NCBI GenBank assembly: GCA_019245755.1
Contig: JAFARC010000081.1
Location: 1 to 64,000 of the forward strand
Origin: Mycobacteriaceae bacterium
GTDB taxonomy: Bacteria; Actinomycetota; Actinomycetes; Mycobacteriales; Mycobacteriaceae
Direction of reading: 5' to 3'
Length of the DNA: 64,000 nt
Both the position numbers and the translations under genes were made by a program. Below the pieces are notes generated by a model, which saw only the letters and a program-made list of their open reading frames with translations, was not told where the DNA came from and searched no databases. Each line of letters opens with the position of its first letter. The stretch's first letter is position 1. This document shows positions 10,000 through 18,525 of this stretch, piece by piece.

Positions 10000-10880
10000 A
10001 TCACCCGCGCGTCGGGGACCGCCGAGCGGATCCGGGCCTCCGCGTCGTCGATCACCCTTGCGACAGTGGCCAAGTCGGTGTCGGCGGCCAGCGCGATCTT
10101 CGCGCCGAGCAACATCTCCTCGGGCCCCAGGTACTGGGTCCGCAGGTGGATCACCCGGTCGACGTGCGGTGTGCTTTCCAGCGCCGCACAAATGTCGCGC
10201 AGCTGCTCGGCCGTGGCGCCCTCGCCGATCAGCAAGCTGTGCATCTCGACCATCAGGATCACCGCGACCGCGCCGAGCAGCACACCGATGCACACCGTTC
10301 CGATGCCGTCCCACACCGGGTTGTCGGTCAGCACGGTCAGCCCGACACCGGCCAAGGCAAAAATCAGGCCAATCAACGCGGCGGTGTCCTCCAGCAGCAC
10401 CACCGGCAGCTCCGGATTGCGGGAGTTGCGGATGAACTGCCACCAGGTGCCCACGCTCTTCAGCGGCCGCGACTGGCGTATCGCGGTGTGAAAGCTATAC
10501 GCCTCCAACGCGATCGCGACGGCAAGAATCGCCAGCGCCACCACCGGTGAGGTGAGATGGTTGGGATGGGTGATCTTTCGATAGCCCTCGTAGAGCGCGA
10601 AAACCGCACCGAGACTGAACAAAACCAGGGCGACCACGAAGGAGTAGAAGAACCGGCTGCGGCCATACCCGAAAGGGTGCAACGGATCAGCCTGCTTGCG
10701 CGACTCGCGCTGACCGAACAGCAGCAGCCCCTGGTTGGACGTGTCGGCCACCGAGTGCACCGATTCGGCCAGCATCGACGAGCTTCCGGTGATCAGGTAG
10801 CCGACGAACTTCGCCAGCGCGATACCGGCATTGGCGGCCAGCGCCGCGAGTACAGCCCTGGTGCTACCGCCTGCGGACAT
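9960..10880 (-). CDS. Cation diffusion facilitator (Zn/Fe/Mn efflux) protein
   Basis: 306-residue membrane transporter of the CDF family, which exports divalent metals in exchange for protons. Six membrane helices are expected. The helix-2 metal-site motif is visible as ESVHSVADTSNQ (HxxxD), with a matching LEDTAALIG segment (ED in place of HD) in helix 5, followed by a cytoplasmic C-terminal domain. It starts 3 nt after the manA stop, so it belongs to the mannose operon here. M. tuberculosis has no such gene between Rv3254 and manA. Metal specificity cannot be assigned. Confidence 0.88.
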   Translation of the reverse strand: MSAGGSTRAVLAALAANAGIALAKFVGYLITGSSSMLAESVHSVADTSNQGLLLFGQRESRKQADPLHPFGYGRSRFFYSFVVALVLFSLGAVFALYEGYRKITHPNHLTSPVVALAILAVAIALEAYSFHTAIRQSRPLKSVGTWWQFIRNSRNPELPVVLLEDTAALIGLIFALAGVGLTVLTDNPVWDGIGTVCIGVLLGAVAVILMVEMHSLLIGEGATAEQLRDICAALESTPHVDRVIHLRTQYLGPEEMLLGAKIALAADTDLATVARVIDDAEARIRSAVPDARVIYLEPDLDRALAK

Positions 10881-10883
10881 CGA

Positions 10884-12110
10884 CTACAGCCCCACGGTCA
10901 CCCGGAACAACTCGGACGGCTGCTGGGCGAACAGCCGGATCGGTCCGTCCTCGGCGGACACCCAGGCCGCCTGGCCGCGCCGCAGGGTCAGCGACGACGA
11001 CTTGGCGTGCACCAGCACCGCTTTTGATGTACACAGTAGAAGCTGCGGTCCTTCGTGGCGGTTCGCGGCGTCGATCTCGTGGCCGAGGCTCTCGCCCGCG
11101 ATGCGCAGGCAGGACACCGCGAACTCGGTGGTCGGGGTGCTGTAGATCAGCTCGGGACCCGCCCGCCACGTCCGGGCGCGCAGCGACGCCTCGGCCGCGG
11201 GCCGAAAATCCAGCACTCGCAACAACTCCGGCACGTCGACGTGTTTAGGGGTCAGGCCGCCACGCAACACGTTGTCGGAGTTGGCCATCACCTCGACCCC
11301 GATGCCGCGCAGATAGGTGTGCAGGTTTCCGGCGGGAAGGAAGATGGCCTCACCCGGGCCCAGACTGATCCGGTTCAGCAGCAGCGCGGCCAGCACCCCC
11401 GCGTCACCCGGGTAGCGCTCGCCCAGCTCGAGCACGTCCTTCACCTCTGGCACGAATTCTGTTGCCCCCGAGCGCAAATAGTCAATCGCGCCGTCGAGCA
11501 CCGCGGGCACCAGCATGTCGAGGTCGGGCTGCGGCGCAGTGATCCAGGTGGTGAACAGCGCTCGCAGGCCGTCGGCCTCGGACTGGCCGCTCAACAGGTC
11601 GACGAACGGGTCGAGGTCGGAAACCGCCAACGCCTTCATCAGCTGGGCGGTGCGGGGAACCTCCCGGAAGCCGGCGAGGGCTTCGAACTGGTCCAGCGCC
11701 ACGAGCAGTTCCGGCTTGTGGCTGCGGTCACGGTAATTGCGGGTGGGCGACGTGATCGGGATGCCGGCCCGCTCCTCGCGGTCGAAGCCTTCGGCCGCCT
11801 GCTGGGCGCTCGGATGCGCCTGCAGCGACAGCGGTTCGTCGGCCGCCAGCACCTTCACCAGGAACGGCAACGTGTCGCCGAACCGATCGTGCACGGCGGC
11901 CCCCAGCTGACCTTCCGGGTCGGCCACCAGCGTGTCGAGCAACGATTGCTCACCCGCCTCGGTCTGCAGCCAGGCCGGATCACCCGGATGGGCGCCGAAC
12001 CACAGCTCGGCTTCGGGATGCGGTGTGGGGGTTGGTCTTCCGGTGAAGTCGGCGATCGACGTCCGTGACCCCCAGGCATAGGTCCGCACCGCGCCACGCA
12101 GCAGATACAC
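10884..12110 (-). CDS. manA: Mannose-6-phosphate isomerase
   Basis: 408-residue type I phosphomannose isomerase (Zn enzyme) interconverting fructose-6-P and mannose-6-P. It is the entry point to GDP-mannose for LAM, PIMs and glycoprotein mannosylation. Visible marks are the QAHPS zinc-ligand motif (about residue 98), NYRDRSHKPEL, and the catalytic LPAGNLHTYL region with the conserved arginine downstream. It lies 3 nt downstream of the SIS-domain gene and 3 nt upstream of the CDF gene, in one operon with phosphomannomutase. It matches Rv3255c in place and length. Confidence 0.96.
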   Translation of the reverse strand: MYLLRGAVRTYAWGSRTSIADFTGRPTPTPHPEAELWFGAHPGDPAWLQTEAGEQSLLDTLVADPEGQLGAAVHDRFGDTLPFLVKVLAADEPLSLQAHPSAQQAAEGFDREERAGIPITSPTRNYRDRSHKPELLVALDQFEALAGFREVPRTAQLMKALAVSDLDPFVDLLSGQSEADGLRALFTTWITAPQPDLDMLVPAVLDGAIDYLRSGATEFVPEVKDVLELGERYPGDAGVLAALLLNRISLGPGEAIFLPAGNLHTYLRGIGVEVMANSDNVLRGGLTPKHVDVPELLRVLDFRPAAEASLRARTWRAGPELIYSTPTTEFAVSCLRIAGESLGHEIDAANRHEGPQLLLCTSKAVLVHAKSSSLTLRRGQAAWVSAEDGPIRLFAQQPSELFRVTVGL

Positions 12111-12113
12111 CGG

Positions 12114-13172
12114 TTAGCCCCGGACCAATCGCAGATACACCGCCGCCATCTCCAGCCGCACCGCCAACACCCCCAGTTGTTGCTCTGCTGAACCCACACC
12201 GACCGACGTCGCGTCGGGAACGTCTTCGGCGCCGATGATGTCGACGTCGGGGTGGCCCGCCACCCGCGCCGCGACCACTGGCCGCTCCGGATTCAGGGTG
12301 AGGACGAGCACCCGGAATCTTTCCGGCGACGGCCCATCGATCTGTTCGTCATGAAACAGCGAATCAACCGGATCGGCGACCGGGGCCGACCGCAGCCCGA
12401 CAAGCGCATCGGCCAGGCAGGCTGCCGCCGCGGGCTCGGATGCGATGCGCAGCAGGATCGCGCTGCCGTGGTGAGCCAGCGCCAGCGGTGCCGCGGAGTC
12501 GGCGGTCAACACCACCCGCCGCCCGATCATGCGCTCGGCCAGTGCCTTGGCGGGATTCGTGAACAGTTCTCGAGAAGCGCTGCTGCGCAGTGCCTCCGCG
12601 TCGAGCTCATCGGCCAGAGCGGCCACATCGACGTGCAGCGCGTCGTCGACGGCCGCGACGCTGGCCAGTCCGGCGGCCAGGTAGCGGCTGAGCCCGTACG
12701 CGTCATGGGTGGGCAGTCGCGGTGACAGTACCGCGGCGCGGCCGGCGGTGGCGTCGCGCAGCGGGCCCTCGTACGGCGCCACGACGACCACGCGGGCGCC
12801 GCGGCGCACCGCGGTCGCGGCCGCACCCGTCAGCGCGGGATCGCCGGCATCGTCACCGGCGAGCACCAGCACGTCCAGCGGGCCGATCCAGGGCGGCGCA
12901 CCAGACGCCACCACGAACGGTTGGGCGGCCGCGGTGCCGAGCAGCGCCGCCAGCAGGCTGCCCGCCGTCGCGGCGGTACCGCGGCCGGCCACCCAGATCA
13001 CGGTGCGCGGGCGCGACCCGGCGACCGACTCCAGCGCCCCCTCCTCGACGGCGGCGGCGGTCGCGCGGACGTGCGCGCCGGCCATCGACACCGCACGCAA
13101 CAGACCTTCGCGGTCGGCGGCGGTCAGGCGCTCGACGTCGTCGAGGTCGAGCACCGATCGAGTGGCGCTCAC
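12114..13172 (-). CDS. SIS-domain protein, phosphosugar isomerase-like (Rv3256c/TobH-like)
   Basis: 352-residue protein of the TobH/bifunctional phosphoglucose-phosphomannose isomerase-like family, always found between pmm and manA in mycobacteria. It has two weak SIS-like sugar-binding halves with Ala-rich Rossmann segments (WVAGRGTAATAGSLLAA; DVLVLAGDDAGD). The canonical catalytic Glu and Arg of PGI/PMI are not obvious, so activity is unproven. GTG 13172 is taken because it overlaps the pmm stop (GTGA). Context suggests a role in the supply or channelling of mannose phosphates. Confidence 0.8.
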   Translation of the reverse strand: MSATRSVLDLDDVERLTAADREGLLRAVSMAGAHVRATAAAVEEGALESVAGSRPRTVIWVAGRGTAATAGSLLAALLGTAAAQPFVVASGAPPWIGPLDVLVLAGDDAGDPALTGAAATAVRRGARVVVVAPYEGPLRDATAGRAAVLSPRLPTHDAYGLSRYLAAGLASVAAVDDALHVDVAALADELDAEALRSSASRELFTNPAKALAERMIGRRVVLTADSAAPLALAHHGSAILLRIASEPAAAACLADALVGLRSAPVADPVDSLFHDEQIDGPSPERFRVLVLTLNPERPVVAARVAGHPDVDIIGAEDVPDATSVGVGSAEQQLGVLAVRLEMAAVYLRLVRG

Positions 13173-14563
13173 GTCATCGCCTCTGTGCGCGAATTGATTT
13201 GCGCAGCAACCTGCTTGACCACATGGTCGACGTCTTGGCTGGTGCGGGCCTCGACGTTGAGCCGCAGCAACGGCTCGGTGTTGGAGGTGCGCAGGTTGAA
13301 CCACGTGCCGCCACCGATGTCGACCGTGACGCCGTCGAGATGGTCGATGGACACGATCCGAGTGCCGAACGACTTCAGCACCGCCTCGATGCAGGCGTCG
13401 GCGTCGTCGACGGTGAAGTTGATCTCCCCGGAGAGCTCGTAACGCTGGTAGTCGGCAATCAACTCCGACAGCGGCCGGTCCTGCTCGCCCAGCGCGGAAA
13501 GCACGTGCAGGGCGGCCAGCATGCCCGAGTCGGCGCCCCAGAAGTCGCGGAAGTAATAGTGCGCCGAGTGCTCGCCGCCGAAGATGGCCCCGGTCTCGGC
13601 CATCAACTCCTTGATGTAGGAATGCCCGACGCGAGACCGCACCGGGGTGCCCCCGCGCTCGGCCACCAACTCGGGCACCGCGCGGGAGGTGATCAGGTTG
13701 TGGATGACCGTGGCCCCGATCTCCCGCTGCAGCTCGCGCGCCGCCACCAGCGCGGTCACCGCCGACGGCGACACCGGATCGCCGTTCTGGTCCACGACGA
13801 AACAGCGGTCGGCGTCGCCGTCGAAGGCCAGGCCGATGTCGGCCCCGGTGCGGCGCACGAACTCCTGCAGGTCCACGAGATTGGCCGGATCCAGCGGGTT
13901 GGCCTCATGGTGCGGAAACGACCCGTCCAGCTCGAAATACAGCGGTCGGAGGGTGATCGACCCGACCGGGCCGAGCACGGCCGGGGTGGTGTGCCCGGCC
14001 ATGCCGTTACCCGCGTCGACGGCCACGGTCAGTGCCCGCGTGCCGGACAGGTCGACCAACGACCGCAAGAACTCGCCGTAGTCGTCGAGCACGTCGCGGT
14101 CGGCGATGGTCCCGGTGGGGCCATCGTAGGGCGGCGCCCCGGTGATCAACGCCTGGCTGATCTCGTCGAGCCCAGTGTTGCGGCCGACCGGCCTGGCGCC
14201 GGCGCGGCACAGCTTGATGCCGTTGTAGGCGGCCGGGTTGTGGCTGGCGGTGAACATCGCGCCGGGGCAGTCCAGCAATCCGGACGCGAAGTACAGCTGG
14301 TCGGTGGAGGCCAGCCCGATGCGCACCACGTCGAGACCCTGAGCGGTCACACCGGTCGCGAACGCCGCCGCCAGCGCCGGGGAGCTGTCGCGCATGTCGT
14401 GTCCGACGACGACCTGCCGGGTGGTGTGCGCCTGGCCGCGCAGCCACCGGGCGAACACCGCGCCGACCTCGGTGACGAACGGCTCGTCGATCTGCTCTGG
14501 AACCAGTCCGCGGACGTCATATGCCTTGACGACGCGGTGAACATCGGCGGCAGGCCGGGCCAT
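13169..14563 (-). CDS. pmmA: Phosphomannomutase/phosphoglucomutase
   Basis: 464-residue alpha-D-phosphohexomutase converting mannose-6-P to mannose-1-P, the direct precursor used by GDP-mannose pyrophosphorylase. The phosphoserine loop TASHNPAAYNGIK, the Mg-binding DGDADR loop, the sugar-binding GEHSAHYYF loop and the C-terminal phosphate-binding loop RTSNTEP are all intact. It corresponds to Rv3257c, which is called pmmA or manB in different sources. It is first in a tight pmm - SIS - manA - CDF run and overlaps the next gene by 4 nt. Confidence 0.96.
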   Translation of the reverse strand: MARPAADVHRVVKAYDVRGLVPEQIDEPFVTEVGAVFARWLRGQAHTTRQVVVGHDMRDSSPALAAAFATGVTAQGLDVVRIGLASTDQLYFASGLLDCPGAMFTASHNPAAYNGIKLCRAGARPVGRNTGLDEISQALITGAPPYDGPTGTIADRDVLDDYGEFLRSLVDLSGTRALTVAVDAGNGMAGHTTPAVLGPVGSITLRPLYFELDGSFPHHEANPLDPANLVDLQEFVRRTGADIGLAFDGDADRCFVVDQNGDPVSPSAVTALVAARELQREIGATVIHNLITSRAVPELVAERGGTPVRSRVGHSYIKELMAETGAIFGGEHSAHYYFRDFWGADSGMLAALHVLSALGEQDRPLSELIADYQRYELSGEINFTVDDADACIEAVLKSFGTRIVSIDHLDGVTVDIGGGTWFNLRTSNTEPLLRLNVEARTSQDVDHVVKQVAAQINSRTEAMT

Positions 14564-14594
14564 GGAGCAAGCCTAACCGTTGAGCGGAGGGCGG

Positions 14595-15011
14595 CTATCG
14601 CGGCGGATCAGGTAGTACGCGCAGATGGCCGCGGCGCCGTCCGCTCGGCGCCGGGTGATGCGCCGGCGGGGCCAACACGCCGCCCGGCGCGCCGGTGATC
14701 GGGTCGGACAGGTCATCCAGCGCGGCGCTGCCGAGCACGACGCCGTCACGGCCCTCCCGAACCGCGTCGGCCAGCGCGACCAGATCATCCTCGTCGGGGC
14801 TGTTAGGCAGCGGTCCGGCGTGGCGGACCAGTTCCCAGCCGCGCGGCGCGGTAATCCGGCCGGCATGGGACACGCACAGGTCCCAGGAGTGCGGTTCGCG
14901 CGCGGTGGCCAGCGGTCCAACGACCGCCGTGGAGTCCGAGTAGACGAACGTCAGCGTCGCGACCGCATAATGAGGGCACCCGGGCCGACAGCAGCGACGG
15001 GGAACGTTCAC
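14595..15011 (-). CDS. DUF3499 cysteine-rich protein (Rv3258c-like)
   Basis: 138-residue protein of unknown function, conserved in actinobacteria beside pmmA and whiB2. The N-terminus CCRPGCPHYAVATLTFVY and a later WDLCVSHAGR form a probable zinc site of Cys/His ligands. The middle DEDDLVALADAVREG segment is also conserved, and the C-terminal tail is low complexity ending in RGHLRVLPDP. The GTG at 15011 starts the conserved MNVPRRCC sequence. It is 31 bp upstream of pmmA on the same strand and probably heads that operon. It is shorter in the middle than the M. tuberculosis protein. Confidence 0.85.
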   Translation of the reverse strand: MNVPRRCCRPGCPHYAVATLTFVYSDSTAVVGPLATAREPHSWDLCVSHAGRITAPRGWELVRHAGPLPNSPDEDDLVALADAVREGRDGVVLGSAALDDLSDPITGAPGGVLAPPAHHPAPSGRRRGHLRVLPDPPR

Positions 15012-15100
15012 GTCGCCGAGGCTATCGTGCGCAAACGTGTCGCGGCGCCGGACACGCGCAGCCCCGAACCCAGAAGATCCACAACCGTTACGATCCCCGG

Positions 15101-15556
15101 ATGGACGGTTCACGCGGCCCGCGCCGGCGCGAAATGCGGGGGCCGCTGCTGCCGCCGACCGTGCCCGGTTGGCGTACCCGCGCCGAGCGATTCGACATGG
15201 CGGTGCTGGAGGCCTATGAGCCCATCGAGCAACGATGGCAGGACCGGGTCGCCGGGCTTGACGTGGCGGTCGACGAGATCCCGCGCATCGCGCCCAAGGA
15301 CCCCGACAGCGTGCAGTGGCCACCGGAGGTCCTGGCCGACGGGCCGATCGCGCTGGCCCGGCTGATACCGGCCGGCGTCGATGTGCGGGGCAACGCAACC
15401 CGCGCGCGAATCGTGCTGTTCCGCAGGCCGATCGAGCGTCGCGCCAAGGACACCGAAGAACTGGCCGAGTTGTTGCACGAATTGCTGGTGGCGCAGGTGG
15501 CCACATATCTGGGCGTCGACCCCTCCGTCATCGACCCTTCGATCGACGACGACTGA
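15101..15556 (+). CDS. Metallopeptidase-family protein (Rv3259-like, zincin-like)
   Basis: 151-residue protein of the actinobacterial DUF1025/MpriBi-type minimal gluzincin family. The LLHELLVAQVATYLG helix carries the H-E pair, but the usual HExxH is replaced here by HELLV, so the second zinc-binding histidine is not obvious. Its partner SIDDD tail is also conserved. The ATG at 15101 is the first usable in-frame start. Sequence upstream to about 15070 still resembles the annotated N-terminus of Rv3259 but has no start codon. Catalytic activity is doubtful without the full motif. It is divergent from the DUF3499 gene. Confidence 0.75.
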   Translation: MDGSRGPRRREMRGPLLPPTVPGWRTRAERFDMAVLEAYEPIEQRWQDRVAGLDVAVDEIPRIAPKDPDSVQWPPEVLADGPIALARLIPAGVDVRGNATRARIVLFRRPIERRAKDTEELAELLHELLVAQVATYLGVDPSVIDPSIDDD

Positions 15557-15565
15557 GCGGCGCGC

Positions 15566-15916
15566 CTAGCCGATGCCGCGCTTGAGGCGGCGGCGCTCCC
15601 GCTCGGAGAGGCCGCCCCAGATGCCGAAGCGCTCGTCGTGCGCCAAGGCGTACTCCAGGCACGCGTCGCGTACCTCGCAGCCCAGGCAGATGCGCTTGGC
15701 CTCGCGGGTGGAGCCGCCCTTCTCGGGGAAGAACGCCTCCGGATCCGTCTGAGCGCACAAGGCGCGCTCCTGCCACTGATCGTCAGAGGTTGCCGGCGCG
15801 AGTGCGAAACTCGCGAAACTGTCCGGCACCAAAGTCAAATGGGGACGTTTTGTTGTCCCCGCCGCCGCGCCGGTGTTGGTGTGCGGTGTGCTGCCCATCG
15901 CGTTCCAATAGGACAT
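15566..15916 (-). CDS. whiB2: WhiB2 iron-sulfur transcription factor
   Basis: 116-residue WhiB-family protein (WhmD in M. smegmatis), an essential regulator of septation and division. The four cysteines that hold the [4Fe-4S] cluster are visible (ALCAQ, then ICLGCEV, then DACLEY), followed by the G-I-W-G-G turn and the basic RERRRLKRG DNA-binding tail. The long N-terminal form starting MSYWN matches the M. smegmatis protein rather than the short M. tuberculosis annotation. AGGAGG lies 7 nt upstream of ATG 15916. The 264-bp upstream region contains two palindromes and is shared with fbiA. Confidence 0.96.
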   Translation of the reverse strand: MSYWNAMGSTPHTNTGAAAGTTKRPHLTLVPDSFASFALAPATSDDQWQERALCAQTDPEAFFPEKGGSTREAKRICLGCEVRDACLEYALAHDERFGIWGGLSERERRRLKRGIG

Positions 15917-16019
15917 TTCCGCCTCCTAACCTGGTCATCGCAGAATTGTTGTGGAATGACGTCCACTATTCAGAGTCAATTCGAACAAGTGATCGAATCT
16001 CGGTCTGCGACACCGGAAA

Positions 16020-16064
16020 CGGTTGGCCAACCGGGAATGACACTAATGTGATTACACACGTGTG
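16020..16064. promoter_or_regulatory. Two palindromes in the whiB2-fbiA divergent region
   Basis: A perfect 14-bp palindrome CGGTTGGCCAACCG occupies 16020-16033 and a perfect 10-bp palindrome CACACGTGTG occupies 16055-16064. The latter is preceded by TGTGATTACACA, which is itself a TGTG/CACA inverted pair resembling half of a Crp-type site. Both lie about 100-150 bp upstream of the whiB2 start and a similar distance from fbiA. The local sequence (15917-16130) is AT-richer than the coding flanks. This is consistent with a complex promoter; the binding proteins are not identified. Confidence 0.45.
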
Positions 16065-16180
16065 AGCTGCCCGGGTCAAGCGTTGAACCGAGAATTCATA
16101 CCATTTCGTGACAAGAATTTCGGCGCGTCGGCCGCGCGGCGTGTCGGACCGGCCCCAACGCCGGGAGGTCCGAGGGCTTA

Positions 16181-17185
16181 GTGTCGGTCGTTGTGAAGGT
16201 CACCGTTCTGGTCGGCGGCGTCGGCGGCGCGCGGTTCCTGCTGGGCGTGCAGAAAATGCTCGGCCTGGGAATGTTCGGCCCCGGCGGCGGTCACGAGCTG
16301 ACCGCAATCGTCAACATCGGCGACGACGCGTGGATGCACGGGGTCAGGATCTGCCCAGACCTCGACACCTGCATGTACACCTTGGGGGGTGGCATCGACC
16401 CGGAGCGGGGCTGGGGGCAGCGGGACGAAACCTGGCACGCCATGGCGGAATTGGTGAAGTACCGGGCGCAGCCCGACTGGTTCGGGCTCGGCGACCGGGA
16501 CCTGGCCACGCACCTGCTGCGCAGCCAGATGCTGCGGGCCGGTTATCCGCTGTCGCAAGTCACCGAGGCGCTGTGCGTGCGGTGGTCGCCCGGCGCGCGC
16601 CTGCTGCCGGCCAGCGACGACCGCAGCGAAACGCACGTCGTCATCACCGATCCGGACGACGGGGCGCATCGTGCGATTCACTTCCAGGAGTGGTGGGTGC
16701 GGTACCGGGCCCAGGTGAAGACCCACAGCTTCGCGTTCATCGGCGCCGACAAGGCCAGTGCCGGCCCGGGGGTGACCGACGCGATCGCCGACGCGGACGT
16801 GGTGTTCTTCGCGCCGTCGAACCCGGTGGTCAGCATCGGCGCCATCCTGGCCATCCCCGGGATCCGGGGCGCGCTGCGGTCGACGCCTGCCCCGGTGATC
16901 GGCTACTCCCCCATCGTGGCCGGAAAGCCGTTGCGCGGGATGGCTGACGAATGCCTTCGAGTCATCGGCGTCGCGTCGACACCGGAAGCGGTTGGGAACT
17001 ACTACGGCGCCCGCTGCGGTGTCGGGCTGCTCGACGGGTGGCTGGTCCACGAGGGTGACGATGCCGAGATCCCGGGGGTGACGGTGCGCTCGGTCCCGCT
17101 GCTGATGAGCGACCCCGAAGCCACCGCCGCGATGGTGCGCAGCGGGGTTGAACTCGCCGGGCTGGCGATGGGTCCGCGATCGTGA
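16181..17185 (+). CDS. fbiA: FbiA, phosphoenolpyruvyl/2-phospholactate transferase of F420 synthesis
   Basis: 334-residue enzyme transferring the activated phospho(enol)pyruvyl group onto Fo to make dehydro-F420-0. N-terminal VTVLVGGVGGARFLLG is the nucleotide-binding loop, followed by NIGDDAWMHGVRICPDLDTCMYTLGG, and SNPVVSIGAILAIPGIR near residue 220. GTG 16181 is chosen for GAGGG 4-5 nt upstream; GTG 16193 would match the annotated M. tuberculosis start. Its stop overlaps fbiB (GTGA). Confidence 0.96.
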   Translation: MSVVVKVTVLVGGVGGARFLLGVQKMLGLGMFGPGGGHELTAIVNIGDDAWMHGVRICPDLDTCMYTLGGGIDPERGWGQRDETWHAMAELVKYRAQPDWFGLGDRDLATHLLRSQMLRAGYPLSQVTEALCVRWSPGARLLPASDDRSETHVVITDPDDGAHRAIHFQEWWVRYRAQVKTHSFAFIGADKASAGPGVTDAIADADVVFFAPSNPVVSIGAILAIPGIRGALRSTPAPVIGYSPIVAGKPLRGMADECLRVIGVASTPEAVGNYYGARCGVGLLDGWLVHEGDDAEIPGVTVRSVPLLMSDPEATAAMVRSGVELAGLAMGPRS

Positions 17186-18525
17186 CCGGCGACCACGGCT
17201 CCGGCGCCGCAGTGGAAGTGCTGCCGGTGGCGGGATTGCCGGAATTCCGGCCCGGCGACGACTTGGCGGCCGCGCTCGCCGGCGCCGCAGGCTGGCTGCG
17301 GGACGGCGACGTCGTCGTGGTGACCAGCAAGGTGGTGTCCAAGTGCGAAGGCCGCGTGGTCCCCGCGCCCGCGGACCCGGACACGCGAGATGAACTGCGC
17401 CGCAAGCTGATCGATGCTGAGGCCGTGCGGGTACTGGCACGCAGGGGCAAGACGCTGATCACCGAGAACGCCCTCGGGCTGGTGCAGGCCGCGGCGGGGG
17501 TGGACGGATCAAACGTGGGCTCAACGGAACTCGCGCTGTTGCCGGTGGACCCCGACGCCAGCGCGGCGGCGCTGCGCGCCCGGCTGCGGGAACGTCTCGG
17601 CGTGAACGTCGCCGTGGTGATCACCGACACGATGGGCCGTGCGTGGCGCAACGGGCAGACCGACACCGCGATCGGCGCGGCCGGGGTCGAGGTGCTGCAC
17701 TCCTATGCGGGTGTACACGATCGGCACGGCAACGAGCTGGTGGTCACCGAGGTCGCCGTTGCCGACGAAATCGCCGCCGCCGCCGACCTCGTCAAGGGAA
17801 AGCTGACCGGGATACCGGCGGCGGTGGTGCGTGGGCTGGCCGTGGGCGACGACGGGTCAACCGCGCGCGGGTTGGTGCGGCCCGGCCCGGAAGACCTGTT
17901 CTGGCTCGGCACCGAGGAGGCGGTCGCGCTGGGCCGGCGGCAGGCGCTGCTGATGCGGCGGTCCGTGCGGCGCTTCGCCCCGACGCCGGTACCGCCGGAA
18001 CTGGTCAAGCAAGCCGTCGCCGACGCGCTGACCGCGCCGGCCCCGCATCACACCCGTCCGGTGCGGTTTCTGTGGCTGCGCTGCGCCGAGCGGCGTATCG
18101 CGCTGCTGGACCGGATGAAAGACCGCTGGCGCGCGGACCTGTCGGGGGACGGCAAATCTGCCGCAGCGGTCGACGTGCGCGTCGCGCGCGGCCAACTCCT
18201 CTACGACGCACCGGAGCTGGTGATCCCGCTGCTGGTTCCCGACGGCGCGCACAGCTACCCGGACGCGGTCCGCAGCGCCGCCGAGCACACGATGTTCACG
18301 GTTGCGGTGGGCGCCGCCGTGCAGGGGCTGCTGGTCGGCCTCGCGGTGCGCGGCCTGGGCAGCTGCTGGGTCGGTTCGACCATCTTCGCCGCCGAGCAGG
18401 TCCGCACCGAACTGGAGCTGCCCGCGGACTGGGAACCGTTGGGTGCCGTGGCGATCGGCTATCCCGACGAGCCCGTGCGGCCGCGGGAACCCGCGCCCTG
18501 CGACGGTCTGCTGGTCGTCAAATGA
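17182..18525 (+). CDS. fbiB: FbiB, F420:gamma-glutamyl ligase with C-terminal FMN reductase domain
   Basis: 447-residue bifunctional enzyme. The N-terminal half (about 1-245) is the CofE-type gamma-glutamyl ligase that adds the polyglutamate tail (TSKVVSKCEGR; ITDTMGRAWRNGQTD). The C-terminal half is a nitroreductase-fold FMN-binding domain (MRRSVRRFAPTPVP; GLGSCWVGSTIF) that reduces dehydro-F420-0. Length matches Rv3262 (448). It overlaps fbiA by 4 nt at the start and the NUDIX gene by 4 nt at the end, so the three are translationally coupled. Confidence 0.96.
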   Translation: MTGDHGSGAAVEVLPVAGLPEFRPGDDLAAALAGAAGWLRDGDVVVVTSKVVSKCEGRVVPAPADPDTRDELRRKLIDAEAVRVLARRGKTLITENALGLVQAAAGVDGSNVGSTELALLPVDPDASAAALRARLRERLGVNVAVVITDTMGRAWRNGQTDTAIGAAGVEVLHSYAGVHDRHGNELVVTEVAVADEIAAAADLVKGKLTGIPAAVVRGLAVGDDGSTARGLVRPGPEDLFWLGTEEAVALGRRQALLMRRSVRRFAPTPVPPELVKQAVADALTAPAPHHTRPVRFLWLRCAERRIALLDRMKDRWRADLSGDGKSAAAVDVRVARGQLLYDAPELVIPLLVPDGAHSYPDAVRSAAEHTMFTVAVGAAVQGLLVGLAVRGLGSCWVGSTIFAAEQVRTELELPADWEPLGAVAIGYPDEPVRPREPAPCDGLLVVK

